NCBI RefSeq assembly: GCF_002735925.1
Contig: NZ_PEDL01000001.1
Location: 248,001-312,000 of the forward strand
DNA from: Sporanaerobium hydrogeniformans
GTDB lineage: Bacteria; Bacillota; Clostridia; Lachnospirales; Cellulosilyticaceae
Reading direction: 5' to 3'
DNA: 64,000 nt
This document shows, one piece after another, positions 1 to 7,777 of this stretch (its first letter is position 1; each line of letters begins with the position of its first letter). Made by a program: the position numbers and the translations under genes. The notes beneath the pieces were generated by a model. The model did no database searches. It had not been told where the DNA came from and was given only the letters and a program-made list of their open reading frames with translations.

Positions 1-287
1 AAATTTTCACAGGAGTTATTACTGGTACCACCTCTTGGGGGATTTATGTGGAACTTCCTAATACAGTTGAAGGTCTAGTTCATGTTAATGAAATGGCAGA
101 TGATTATTATATCTATGATGAGCCAGGGCATCGCTGGATTGGAGAGCATACAAAACAAATCTATCGATTAGGTGATAAGGTTTATGTTCAAGTTTTAAAA
201 GCAGATAAGATCTTGCGTTCAGTAGACTTTAGATTAGTAAGTGAAGAGGAATTTACAAAGCAAGAAGGGCAAATAGAAGAAGAATAA
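1..287 (+). CDS. rnr: RNase R, C-terminal fragment (S1 domain)
   Basis: The window opens inside a reading frame (first full codon at base 3) that ends at 287. The visible part is about 94 residues of an S1 RNA-binding fold, with GVITGTTSWGIYVELPN, then LVHVNEM and YRLGDKVYVQVLKAD, followed by an acidic tail. This is the usual C-terminal S1 domain of RNase R, the 3'-5' exoribonuclease that also degrades tmRNA-tagged messages. The catalytic RNB domain would lie upstream of the window. Calling RNase R rather than another S1 protein rests on the S1 pattern and on the family's usual neighbours: smpB and ssrA occur in this window, although about 40 kb away. Confidence 0.82.
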   Translation, partial: IFTGVITGTTSWGIYVELPNTVEGLVHVNEMADDYYIYDEPGHRWIGEHTKQIYRLGDKVYVQVLKADKILRSVDFRLVSEEEFTKQEGQIEEE

Positions 288-301
288 ACTAAGGGATAGA
301 G

Positions 302-333
302 AAAGAGCATTTCATTTCAAAATGCTCTTTTTT
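302..333 (+). terminator. Rho-independent terminator after rnr
   Basis: An 11-bp inverted repeat (AAAGAGCATTT / AAATGCTCTTT) is followed by a T-run, 15 bases after the rnr stop codon. The remaining bases up to 504 hold no convincing gene. A 61-codon open frame there has no ribosome site and an AT-biased composition. Confidence 0.85.
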
Positions 334-504
334 GCAATTTAGGGACTTGGTTTTTTGTGGTTTTTTAATGATAATAGATTTAAATCCACATAAAAACATA
401 TTGTTTTTTAGGAAAAGTGGATTATTTTTAAGAAATATATTTAAAAAAAGAAAAGACTGTGTTAGAATTAAACAAAATACAACATTAGGGGTAGGAGGTG
501 TTCT

Positions 505-1278
505 ATGCTTGCTTTAGAGAGACAAAAGCGCATTATAGAACAGATTGAAAAGGAAGAGTCTGTTAAAGTCATTGAGTTAAGTAAAGCCTTTGACGTAACA
601 GAAGAAACCATTAGACGTGATTTGGAAAAGTTAGAGAAACAAGGTATTTTAAAGAGAACCTATGGTGGAGCAGTTTTAGAAACGAGCAATGGAAAAGAAG
701 CAGAGGATACACCTTTTAATACACGTGTCAAACAAAACATCACAGGTAAACAAAAAATTGCTTTAGCTGTAGCATCACTTTTAAAGGATAATGAAGTGGT
801 TATGCTTGATCCGAGTACAACGTGCCTAGAAATTGCTAAACGTATTGATAAAGAGAAACATTTAACGGTAATTACCAATTCCATTAGTGTTTTATCCGAA
901 CTGAGCAATCACGAAGCACTGAATATTCTTTCAACAGGTGGTACTTTGAGGAAAAGATCCTTATCCCTTATTGGACCTACTGCAAAAGATAATATTCGTA
1001 ACTACTATGCAGATAAAGCAGTTATTTCTTGTAAAGGTGCAGATTTACACCGAGGGCTTATGGATACCAATGAATTAGAAATAGAAATTAAAAAGGCCAT
1101 GATTAGCTGCGCTAAAGAGATTATACTGGCCATTGATAGTACAAAGATTGAAAAGAAGTCCATGTATAAGCTTATGGAGTTAAAGGAAGTTGACTATATT
1201 GTAGTAGATGCACCCCTTTCAGAAGAGTGGGTAAGATACTGTAAAGACAACACTATTCAAGCTATTATTTGTGAATAA
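505..1278 (+). CDS. DeoR-family transcriptional regulator
   Basis: A 257-residue protein of normal length for DeoR/GlpR regulators. The N-terminal winged HTH (about residues 5-60) has the family signature VTEETIRRDLEKLEKQG followed by LKRTYGGAV. The C-terminal part (about 75-235) is the sugar-phosphate-sensing DeoR-C domain, with the SNSI-type stretch and a GG loop. The start is fixed by AGGAGGTG 5 bases before ATG. It stands alone, bounded by terminators, immediately upstream of the microcompartment operon and in the same direction. It therefore probably controls that operon in response to a deoxyhexose phosphate such as fuculose- or rhamnulose-1-phosphate. The regulatory assignment is inference. 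Confidence 0.9.
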   Translation: MLALERQKRIIEQIEKEESVKVIELSKAFDVTEETIRRDLEKLEKQGILKRTYGGAVLETSNGKEAEDTPFNTRVKQNITGKQKIALAVASLLKDNEVVMLDPSTTCLEIAKRIDKEKHLTVITNSISVLSELSNHEALNILSTGGTLRKRSLSLIGPTAKDNIRNYYADKAVISCKGADLHRGLMDTNELEIEIKKAMISCAKEIILAIDSTKIEKKSMYKLMELKEVDYIVVDAPLSEEWVRYCKDNTIQAIICE

Positions 1279-1297
1279 GAAAGTATAATAACAACCC

Positions 1298-1328
1298 AAG
1301 AGGTCTATTTTTAGATAGACCTCTTTTC
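1298..1328 (+). terminator. Terminator after the DeoR gene
   Basis: A 10-bp stem (AAGAGGTCTA / TAGACCTCTT) with an 8-base loop is followed by a T-rich tract. It separates the regulator from the microcompartment operon, so that operon has its own promoter. Confidence 0.85.
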
Positions 1329-1363
1329 TTTTAAAAAATAATTAAATTTAGTATAAAAAAACA

Positions 1364-1392
1364 TTGAACTTCTGTGTAATTAGTGGTATTAT
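1364..1392 (+). promoter_or_regulatory. Sigma-A promoter of the microcompartment operon
   Basis: TTGAAC (1364-1369) and TATTAT (1387-1392) are separated by 17 bases. The untranslated leader to the aldolase ATG at 1455 is about 55 bases, rich in A and C and almost free of G until the ribosome site ACGGAGG. It is the only good promoter match between the DeoR terminator and the operon. Confidence 0.6.
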
Positions 1393-1454
1393 AAAGACAA
1401 ACAAAGAAAAAACAACACAAAATAACAATAAACAAAAAATACGGAGGTAGAATT

Positions 1455-2297
1455 ATGTTTGTAAATGAATTTGAAATGCGTAAATTAATGTGTGAAATTG
1501 GTAACAGAGTATACAACAGAGGAATGGTAGCAGCCAATGATGGTAACTTCTCTATGAAGATTGGCCCTAACGAAATCCTTTGTACACCAACAGGTGTAAG
1601 TAAAGGCTTCATGACACCTAATATGATTTGTAAAATTGATATGAAAGGTAATATCCTTCAATCAGATGGTATTCATAAACCTTCTTCAGAAATAAAAATG
1701 CATCTTCGTGTTTATGAATGTAGAGAAGATGTAAACGCAGTTGTTCACGCGCATCCAATGTATGCAACAGCTCATGCAATTGCAGGTATTCCACTTGATA
1801 AACAAATCATGCCAGAAGCAACTATTTTCCTTGGCGAAGTGCCAATCGCACCATACGGTCTTCCATCAACAATGGAAATTCCAGATGCTATTGAACCTTT
1901 CTTCAATACACATGATGCTGTATTACTTGCAAACCATGGTGCTTTATCTTGGGGTGTAGACCTAATGGCAGCTTACTTCAAAATGGAAAGCTTAGAGTTC
2001 TATGCTGAGTTATCTTACAGAGCACAAATGTTAGGTGGAGCAAAAGAACTTCCAAATACAGAAGTTAAACGTCTTATTGAATTACGTAAAAGCTTCAATG
2101 TACCAGGTAAACACCCATGTATCGAAAAAGAAGGACTCTGCACAAAACCAGAGAATGAAGCTTGTACACATCAAGAAAACTGCAAAAATAGAGTATGTAC
2201 ATGTACAGATAAAAAAGAAACAAAAGCAGCTCCTACTCAAGATGCAGAACTTATAGCTCGTATCACTAAACAAGTACTTAGCCAACTTAATAAATAA
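1455..2297 (+). CDS. fucA: L-fuculose/L-rhamnulose-1-phosphate aldolase, microcompartment cargo form
   Basis: A class II (zinc) aldolase that would split L-fuculose-1-phosphate, and probably L-rhamnulose-1-phosphate, into DHAP and L-lactaldehyde. Zinc ligands are visible at H98 and H100 (VVHAHP) and at H161 (ANHGAL). The likely catalytic Glu is E79 in PSSEIKMHL. Plain FucA proteins are about 215 residues; this one has 280. The extra part has a linker holding six cysteines (C222, C229, C237, C243, C248, C250). It ends in the amphipathic helix AELIARITKQVLSQLNK, which looks like a C-terminal encapsulation peptide. It is the first gene of the operon and the probable signature enzyme of the compartment. 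The start follows ACGGAGG. Confidence 0.92.
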   Translation: MFVNEFEMRKLMCEIGNRVYNRGMVAANDGNFSMKIGPNEILCTPTGVSKGFMTPNMICKIDMKGNILQSDGIHKPSSEIKMHLRVYECREDVNAVVHAHPMYATAHAIAGIPLDKQIMPEATIFLGEVPIAPYGLPSTMEIPDAIEPFFNTHDAVLLANHGALSWGVDLMAAYFKMESLEFYAELSYRAQMLGGAKELPNTEVKRLIELRKSFNVPGKHPCIEKEGLCTKPENEACTHQENCKNRVCTCTDKKETKAAPTQDAELIARITKQVLSQLNK

Positions 2298-2310
2298 TTG
2301 AGGGTAGCCT

Positions 2311-2712
2311 ATGGAATTAACCTTAGAATTAGCCAATCAATTAATAGAAAGAATAAAAGCTTATGCACGCTATAACAACGTGAATGCGGTAATGGCTATT
2401 GTATCGAAAGAGGGAAATCCTATCAGCGTACAAGTCATGGAAGATGCATATATCGTTAGCTATGAACTTGCTCTAAAGAAGGCCTATACATCAGCAGCAT
2501 TAAAAATGCCCACCCATGAACTCGCTTATCTTGTAAAAGAGGGTGGTGACCTGGAGGGACTCCTAAGCATGTTAGATGGTAACAAGCTAATCACATTAGG
2601 TGGTGGCTATCCTATTACACTAAACGGCAAGGTAGTTGGCGGCTTAGGTGTAAGTGGCGGTACAGCAGGTCAAGATATTGAACTAGCACGTTACGGCGTG
2701 AGCTTTGCATGA
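2311..2712 (+). CDS. GlcG/HbpS-like (DUF336, PduO C-terminal type) protein
   Basis: A 133-residue protein covering one DUF336/GlcG fold. It begins with a helical segment (LTLELANQLIERIKAYA), carries the family's AYTSAALKMPTHELA region near the middle and ends with the glycine-rich GGYPITLNGKVVGGLGVSGG. The family includes heme-binding HbpS and the C-terminal domain of PduO, and stand-alone members recur in microcompartment loci without a proven role. It lies 13 bases after the aldolase and 15 before the aldehyde dehydrogenase, so it is co-transcribed. No adenosyltransferase (PduO N-terminal) domain is present, consistent with the absence of a B12 enzyme. A redox or cofactor-related role in the compartment is inference. 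Confidence 0.85.
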   Translation: MELTLELANQLIERIKAYARYNNVNAVMAIVSKEGNPISVQVMEDAYIVSYELALKKAYTSAALKMPTHELAYLVKEGGDLEGLLSMLDGNKLITLGGGYPITLNGKVVGGLGVSGGTAGQDIELARYGVSFA

Positions 2713-2727
2713 GGAGGGTGCCAAAAA

Positions 2728-4152
2728 ATGAATGAAAAAGATTTAGAGAAGATTGTTGCAGAAGTGACAAGGCAGTTAACTGGTAATAAGGTAGCTCATA
2801 AAGCATCCCTAGTATTTCCTAAAATTAACTTAGGAAAAGGTGTATTCGATAACATGGAAGAGGCTATTGAGGCTGCCAAAAAGACTGAAGAAGAACTTAA
2901 AGTAATGCCCCTTGAATTTAGAGACAAAATAATTGCCCGTATACGTGAAAAAATTATGGAAAACAAAGAACTTCTTGCAGAATTTGCTGTTCACGAAACA
3001 GGTATGGGAAAAGTTGGACATAAAATTTTGAAGCATGAATTAGTAGCAAAGAAAACACCAGGTACAGAATGTATTGAACCTAAGGTGTGGACAGGAGACC
3101 AAGGACTTACTCTTGTAGAGAGAGGACCTTTTGGTGTGGTAGGAGCTATTACTCCTTCTACAAATCCTTCAGAAACAGTTTTTTGTAATGCTATTGGGAT
3201 GATTGCAGCAGGAAATACAGTAGTATTTAATTCTCATCCTAATGCAGCACAAACTTCTAATTTAGCGGTACAATTAGTAAACGAAGCAGCTGAAGAAGCA
3301 GGTGGACTTACCAATGTAGTAACAACAGTTATGAAGCCTACTGCTGAATCAGGTAACATCCTTTTTAAACATCCTGATATACAACTTCTAGTGGCAACTG
3401 GTGGTCCAGGTGTTGTAAAAGCTATTTTACAAAGTGGTAAAAGAGGGATTGCAGCAGGTGCTGGAAATCCTCCAGTACTTGTAGATGAAACAGCTAATAT
3501 TCGTAAGGCTGCAGCCGATATTATAAATGGTGCAACTTTTGATAATAACCTACCTTGTATTGCAGAAAAAGAAGTCATTGTTGTAAATGAAGTAGCTGAT
3601 GAGCTTCTTTATTATATGCAAGCTGAAAACGACTGCTATAAATTAGTAGGTGAACAAATTGAAAAGCTTGTACAAACTGTATTGGTTGAAAAGAACGGTA
3701 AGAAAATAATTAACCGTGACTTTGTAGGGCGCGATGCCACAGTTATTTTAAAAGCAATTGGTATTGATGCACCAGAAAATACACGTTGTATTATATTTGA
3801 GGCAGATGAGAATCACATCTTAGTTGTTGAAGAGTTAATGATGCCTATTTTAGGAATTGTTCGCGTAGCCAATGTAGATGAAGGAATCGCAATAGCCCAC
3901 AAGCTTGAAGGCGGCAATAGACATTCAGCACATATGCACTCTTCCAATGTGCATAATCTTACAAAATATGGCAAAGTGCTAGATACAGCCATTTATGTAA
4001 AAAATGCACCATCTTATGCAGGAATTGGTTTTGGTGGAGAAGGCTATACCACCTTTACGATTGCTAGCAAAACAGGTGAAGGACTGACGAACGCACAAAG
4101 TTTTACTAAAGCAAGAAGATGTGTCATGGCAGAGGCACTTTATATTAGGTAG
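2728..4152 (+). CDS. pduP: CoA-acylating aldehyde dehydrogenase (PduP/EutE type), microcompartment cargo
   Basis: A 474-residue ALDH-superfamily enzyme that would oxidise an aldehyde with NAD+ and CoA to an acyl-CoA. Here the aldehyde is probably L-lactaldehyde, giving lactyl-CoA. The nucleophile is C277 in NNLPCIAEKE, and the ITPSTNPSET and TGGPGVVKA segments are typical of EutE/PduP. The first 20 residues (NEKDLEKIVAEVTRQL) form the amphipathic encapsulation helix and are linked to the catalytic part by a short variable segment. PduP-like enzymes act in series with PduL, encoded further down the operon. The start follows GAGGAGGG. The substrate is inferred from the aldolase; propionaldehyde cannot be excluded if a diol dehydratase is encoded elsewhere. 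Confidence 0.92.
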   Translation: MNEKDLEKIVAEVTRQLTGNKVAHKASLVFPKINLGKGVFDNMEEAIEAAKKTEEELKVMPLEFRDKIIARIREKIMENKELLAEFAVHETGMGKVGHKILKHELVAKKTPGTECIEPKVWTGDQGLTLVERGPFGVVGAITPSTNPSETVFCNAIGMIAAGNTVVFNSHPNAAQTSNLAVQLVNEAAEEAGGLTNVVTTVMKPTAESGNILFKHPDIQLLVATGGPGVVKAILQSGKRGIAAGAGNPPVLVDETANIRKAAADIINGATFDNNLPCIAEKEVIVVNEVADELLYYMQAENDCYKLVGEQIEKLVQTVLVEKNGKKIINRDFVGRDATVILKAIGIDAPENTRCIIFEADENHILVVEELMMPILGIVRVANVDEGIAIAHKLEGGNRHSAHMHSSNVHNLTKYGKVLDTAIYVKNAPSYAGIGFGGEGYTTFTIASKTGEGLTNAQSFTKARRCVMAEALYIR

Positions 4153-4165
4153 GAGGGAAAGCAAC

Positions 4166-5368
4166 GTGGAATATACTACAAACAATATCGAAGCCATTGT
4201 GGCAGAAGTTATTAAAAGCTTACAAGGAGAAGTAAGTACAGCATCACCAGCTCAAACAGGGGCTACTCCAAAAGAAGCAAGATGTGCTTATTTAACAGCA
4301 AAAGAAAAAATCGAAGTAAAAACATATCCTATTCCAGAAATTAATGAGGATGAAGTACTTGTAAAAGTGGAAGGTTGTGGTGTTTGTGGAACAGACGTTC
4401 ACGAATACAAAAACGATCCATTTGGTCTTATCCCAGTTGTATTAGGTCATGAGGGTACAGGTGAAATCGTTAAAATCGGTAAAAATGTAACAAAAGACAT
4501 GGTGGGTAAACCTCTTAAAGTAGGAGATAAGGTAGTTACATGTGTAACCCTTACAGGAGATGATGAGTACACCACTATTAAACCAGAAAAAGCTAACTTA
4601 AGTAGTAATATGGATGTATATGGTCTCTTGCCAGATGATGCATACCGCTTCAATGGTTGGTTTGGAGAATACATTATTTTAAGAAAAGGGTCTTCTATTT
4701 TTAATGTAAGTGATCTTTCTTTAGATGACCGTATCTTAGTAGAACCTTTTGCAGTAGCTATGCATGCCGTAGAAAGAGCAAAAACAACAAATCTTTTAAG
4801 CTTTGGTAGCAAAGTACTTGTTCAAGGTTGTGGCCCTATCGGACTTACAGTCATTGCTGTACTTCGTACAATGGGTATTCAAAATATTATTGCAGTAGAT
4901 GGTGATAGTCAACGTTTAGGACTTGCAAAAGAGTTTGGTGCAGACCTGACTGTTAACTTCAAAGACTTTAAAGACTTTGATGCAATGCTTGCCTTTGTAA
5001 CTGAGCAAACAAATGGTGGAGCAGACTTTGCTTTCCAATGTACAGGCGCACCAGCAGCAGCTTCTAACATTTATAAATTTATCCGTCGTGGTGGCGGTCT
5101 TTGTGAACTTGGTTTCTTCGTTAATAACGGTGATGCAACCATTAATCCACACTTTGACCTTTGTCAAAAAGAGATTACTTTAGTAGGTTCTTGGGTGTAT
5201 ACTTATAGAGACTATATCAACACCTTTGAGTTTATGAAACGTGCTAAGGGAATCGGTGTTCCAATTCATAAATTAATTACTCACCGTTTTGGTTTAGATG
5301 AAATGAATGAGGCAATGGCTGTTAACATGAAGCAAGCAGGTATCAAAATTGCCTATATTAACAAGTAA
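4166..5368 (+). CDS. Zinc-dependent alcohol dehydrogenase (MDR family) with encapsulation helix
   Basis: About 400 residues, medium-chain dehydrogenase/reductase fold. Catalytic-zinc motifs are GCGVCGTDVHEY and GHEGTGE; the nucleotide-binding loop is VQGCGPIGL. The usual four-cysteine structural-zinc lobe is missing: the region after GDKVVTC has no CxxCxxC. The N-terminus NNIEAIVAEVIKSLQ resembles that of the aldehyde dehydrogenase and is a likely encapsulation peptide. Probable role: reducing lactaldehyde to 1,2-propanediol, which regenerates NAD+ inside the shell. The GTG at 4166 is chosen because AGGAGGG lies just upstream; an upstream in-frame ATG at 4121 would overlap the previous gene and lacks a ribosome site. 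Confidence 0.88.
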   Translation: MEYTTNNIEAIVAEVIKSLQGEVSTASPAQTGATPKEARCAYLTAKEKIEVKTYPIPEINEDEVLVKVEGCGVCGTDVHEYKNDPFGLIPVVLGHEGTGEIVKIGKNVTKDMVGKPLKVGDKVVTCVTLTGDDEYTTIKPEKANLSSNMDVYGLLPDDAYRFNGWFGEYIILRKGSSIFNVSDLSLDDRILVEPFAVAMHAVERAKTTNLLSFGSKVLVQGCGPIGLTVIAVLRTMGIQNIIAVDGDSQRLGLAKEFGADLTVNFKDFKDFDAMLAFVTEQTNGGADFAFQCTGAPAAASNIYKFIRRGGGLCELGFFVNNGDATINPHFDLCQKEITLVGSWVYTYRDYINTFEFMKRAKGIGVPIHKLITHRFGLDEMNEAMAVNMKQAGIKIAYINK

Positions 5369-5381
5369 ATGAGGTAAGTCT

Positions 5382-5687
5382 ATGGGAAAATCAGTAGGAT
5401 TATTAGAGGTATATGGACTTGCAACAGCACTCCACGTAGCAGATGCAGCTTGTAAAGCAACCAATGTCACTATTGAAGCAATTGACAAAAATAAACCGGC
5501 TAATGCCGATGCCTTACCCGTACCACTTCTCATTATGCTGAAGTTCAGAGGAAGTGTAACCGATGTAACAGAAGCTGTTGAGGTAGGTAAAAGAGCCGCA
5601 AATGAAATTGCAGGTTATGTAGCGGCTCATGTGATTCCAAGTCCTGATGAAGATTTGGAGAAAATGCTTAAAATCAATTGTATATAA
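5382..5687 (+). CDS. BMC-H shell protein, divergent pore loop
   Basis: A 101-residue single-BMC-domain protein of hexamer-forming length. It shows the BMC start (SVGLLEVYGLATALHVADAA) and end (AAHVIPSPDEDLEKML). Where canonical shell proteins have a short KIGSG-type pore turn, this one has a longer stretch (DKNKPANADALPVPLLIML), so its pore should differ in size or charge. It is the first of four consecutive BMC-H genes, 13 bases after the alcohol dehydrogenase. The shell role is certain from the fold; what passes through the pore is not known. Confidence 0.9.
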   Translation: MGKSVGLLEVYGLATALHVADAACKATNVTIEAIDKNKPANADALPVPLLIMLKFRGSVTDVTEAVEVGKRAANEIAGYVAAHVIPSPDEDLEKMLKINCI

Positions 5688-5719
5688 AAATAAAACAAAA
5701 TGTATAGGAGGATTTAGAG

Positions 5720-5998
5720 ATGAAACAAGAAGCATTAGGAATGGTAGAAACAAGAGGTTTAGTAGCAGCAATTGAAGCAGCAGACGCAATGGTAAAAGCA
5801 GCAGATGTAGTACTTGTAGGAACAGAAAAAATCGGTTCTGGATTAATCACTGTAATGGTAAGAGGAGATGTAGGTGCTGTTAAAGCAGCTACAGAAGTAG
5901 GTTCAAGTGCCGCATCAAGACTTGGTGATCTTGTTGCAGTACATGTTATTCCAAGACCACACGGTGACATTGAAAAAATATTACCAGTTCAAAAATAA
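5720..5998 (+). CDS. BMC-H shell protein (PduA/EutM type)
   Basis: A 92-residue canonical hexameric shell protein: [24 protein letters not shown], then the pore segment EKIGSGL, then [11 protein letters not shown] and the end [15 protein letters not shown]. It is the best match in the locus to the bulk facet protein of Pdu/Eut-type shells. The start follows AGGAGGATTTAG. Its C-terminal domain half is almost the same as that of the fourth BMC-H protein (6323-6766), suggesting recent duplication. Confidence 0.95.
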   Translation: MKQEALGMVETRGLVAAIEAADAMVKAADVVLVGTEKIGSGLITVMVRGDVGAVKAATEVGSSAASRLGDLVAVHVIPRPHGDIEKILPVQK

Positions 5999-6022
5999 GA
6001 GCACATAAGGAAGAGTGGGAGC

Positions 6023-6313
6023 ATGAAAGCGATAGGCGTATTAGAAGTTGCAGCAAACGTGGCCGCTATTGAGGCATTAGATGCTATGTTAAAAGCAGCA
6101 GATGTAGAATTTGTTACAACAGAAAGAGCGCTTGGAGGCAGGCTCGTATCCATTGTGATACAAGGTAGTATCTCAGACGTACAAGAAGCAATTGAACATG
6201 GGAAGGTGGTAGCAGCAAGGTTAGGTAAACTAGCTGCTGCTATTACCATTAGTCATCCCCATGAAGAAGTTCAAAAACTTGTCCTTCATAGTGCACAAAA
6301 ATTAAACAAGTAG
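6023..6313 (+). CDS. BMC-H shell protein with unusual GGR pore
   Basis: A 96-residue BMC-domain protein (KAIGVLEVAANVAAIEALDAMLKAADVEF). The pore turn reads ALGGRL, which places an arginine where PduA-type proteins have GSG, so a pore for anions or acyl phosphates is conceivable. The rest (IVIQGSISDVQEAIEHGK, ITISHPHEEVQKLV) is standard. It sits 24 bases after the preceding shell gene with an AGAGTGGGAGC ribosome site. Pore selectivity is inference from the residue seen. Confidence 0.9.
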   Translation: MKAIGVLEVAANVAAIEALDAMLKAADVEFVTTERALGGRLVSIVIQGSISDVQEAIEHGKVVAARLGKLAAAITISHPHEEVQKLVLHSAQKLNK

Positions 6314-6322
6314 GTGATAACC

Positions 6323-6766
6323 ATGGCAGAAAATGAGGGAGTAGTAAAAACGGAAACGCAACTTGCAACCAAAAAAGCAGCAATGAAAAAAGAAGCGACT
6401 ACGAAGACAGTAAGTGCCAAAAAAGAAGTGGTTAGTGAAAGTATAAAAGAAAATAATCCTAAAGTAGAAAGTAGAGAGGAGAAAAGAATAATGAATAATC
6501 AAGCATTAGGTATGATTGAAACAAGAGGCTTAGTAGCGATCACAGAGGCAGCCGATGCGATGCTTAAAGCAGCTAATGTAGAACTTGTTGGTTCAGAAAA
6601 AATCGGTTCAGGTCTTGTAAGTGTAATGGTTAGAGGAGATGTAGGTGCTGTTAAAGCTGCAGTAGAAGCAGGTGCAGCTACAGCAGCTAGATTAGGTGAA
6701 GTTGTAGCAACACATGTCATTCCAAGACCACACTCAGATATCGAAAAGATTCTTCCTAAATTCTAA
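6323..6766 (+). CDS. BMC-H shell protein with lysine/glutamate-rich N-terminal extension
   Basis: Read from the ATG at 6323 (AGGTGAT 6 bases upstream) the protein has 147 residues. A 56-residue charged, low-complexity extension rich in Lys, Glu, Thr and Val precedes a canonical BMC domain ([21 protein letters not shown], pore EKIGSGL, end [15 protein letters not shown]). A second strong ribosome site (GAGGAG, 9 bases upstream) precedes an in-frame ATG at 6491, which would give a 91-residue form without the extension, the same size as its neighbour. Both products may be made. The extension would lie on one face of the hexamer and could bind cargo or neighbours, but that is not shown. Confidence 0.9.
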   Translation: MAENEGVVKTETQLATKKAAMKKEATTKTVSAKKEVVSESIKENNPKVESREEKRIMNNQALGMIETRGLVAITEAADAMLKAANVELVGSEKIGSGLVSVMVRGDVGAVKAAVEAGAATAARLGEVVATHVIPRPHSDIEKILPKF

Positions 6767-6782
6767 ATAAGGGGTGGAAAGC

Positions 6783-7469
6783 TTGGCTACTCACGAAAAT
6801 AATTTGCAGCAGCTGATACTCTCAGCAATTCAAAAAGAACTTGGAAAGGAAATGACATCTTCTAAAGTTCAATCTGAAGTAAAAGGTGTAAGTCCTACTC
6901 AAAAAGCAATTCCAGTAGGGGTTTCAGCAAGGCATTTACATGTAACAAAGGAACATCTTGAAATCCTCTTTGGAGAAGGTGCAACTCTTCATCCTAAAAA
7001 GGAGCTTATGGGTGGACAATATGCAGCCAATGAATGTGTAACGATCGTTGGTATTAATTTAAGAGTTATCGAAAATGTGCGTATTTTAGGACCTGTAAGA
7101 AAAGAAACACAGGTTGAGCTTGCAAAAACAGATGCTATTCGTTTAGGGATTAACCCACCTATTAGAGAATCAGGACAAATTAAAGGCTCTTCACCTATTA
7201 CTATCGTAGGTCCTAAGGGTGCACTTTATCTTGAAGAAGGTTGCATCGTAGCGAAAAGACATATTCATATGAATGAAAAAGATGCAGCCCTTTTAGGTGT
7301 GGAGGATAATGAAATTGTTTCTGTAGAAATGGGTGGAGAAAGAAAAGGACGCTTTGATAATGTTCAAATCAGGGTACATCCTAGCTTTACCCTTGAAATG
7401 CATATTGATACAGATGAAGCGAATGCCTTAGGTGCAAGCTGTAAACAACATGCCATTATTATGAAGTAA
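6783..7469 (+). CDS. pduL: Phosphate acyltransferase PduL, microcompartment form
   Basis: Converts an acyl-CoA and phosphate to acyl phosphate and recycles CoA inside the shell. Here lactyl-CoA to lactyl-phosphate is the likely reaction. The two-barrel PduL fold is seen with its zinc-binding histidine motifs SARHLHVT (first half) and AKRHIHMN plus MHIDTDEAN (second half). At 228 residues it is slightly longer than housekeeping PduL because of an N-terminal amphipathic helix (NNLQQLILSAIQKELGKEM), the encapsulation peptide. A TTG start at 6783 is chosen: AAGGGGTGG lies 5 bases before it, whereas the in-frame GTG at 6774 is inside that ribosome site. No acetate or propionate kinase for the acyl phosphate is in the window. 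Confidence 0.92.
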   Translation: MATHENNLQQLILSAIQKELGKEMTSSKVQSEVKGVSPTQKAIPVGVSARHLHVTKEHLEILFGEGATLHPKKELMGGQYAANECVTIVGINLRVIENVRILGPVRKETQVELAKTDAIRLGINPPIRESGQIKGSSPITIVGPKGALYLEEGCIVAKRHIHMNEKDAALLGVEDNEIVSVEMGGERKGRFDNVQIRVHPSFTLEMHIDTDEANALGASCKQHAIIMK

Positions 7470-7487
7470 GAAAAGGAGAACGAGAGT

Positions 7488-7754
7488 ATGACTATAGCAA
7501 AGGTAATAGGAAGCATTGTGTCAACACGTAAGCATCAAGCTCTTGTTGGAAACAAATTTCTTTTAGTAGAAACACTTGAACTCGTTGATCAAAACAAAAA
7601 AAGATTCATCGCTATCGATACAGTAGGAGCAGGTGTAGGCGAAATTGTACTCATTACAACAGGCAGTGGGGCAAGGTGCAGTATTGATAATAGTAATGCA
7701 CCCGTTGATGCAGCTATAGTCGGCATCGTAGATGATGAAAATCATTTAGAATAA
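7488..7754 (+). CDS. BMC-P shell vertex protein (EutN/CcmL family)
   Basis: An 88-residue pentamer-forming protein that caps the vertices of the shell. Family features seen: MTIAKVIGSIVSTRKHQALVG at the start, then LVETLELVDQ, FIAIDTVGAGVGEIVLITTGSGAR, and APVDAAIVGIVDD at the end. It is the only BMC-P gene in the window, enough for a closed shell. The start follows AAAGGAGAACGAG. It lies between pduL and the PduS-like gene. Confidence 0.95.
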   Translation: MTIAKVIGSIVSTRKHQALVGNKFLLVETLELVDQNKKRFIAIDTVGAGVGEIVLITTGSGARCSIDNSNAPVDAAIVGIVDDENHLE

Positions 7755-7777
7755 AAGATAGAAAAGAGGGGGATTGT

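Noticed and set aside
332-517. 61-codon frame between rnr and the DeoR gene
   Set aside because: No ribosome site, AT-biased composition, overlaps the terminator region and the next gene's start.
2311-2712. PduO adenosyltransferase
   Set aside because: Only the DUF336 part is present; no ATP/cobalamin-binding domain.
3234-3578. 114-codon frame on the minus strand inside the aldehyde dehydrogenase gene
   Set aside because: Lies fully within a strong coding gene, has no ribosome site and reads as an antisense shadow rich in Ala and Ser.
6314-6322. GTG start for the extended BMC-H protein
   Set aside because: It lies inside the AGGTGAT ribosome site that serves the ATG at 6323.
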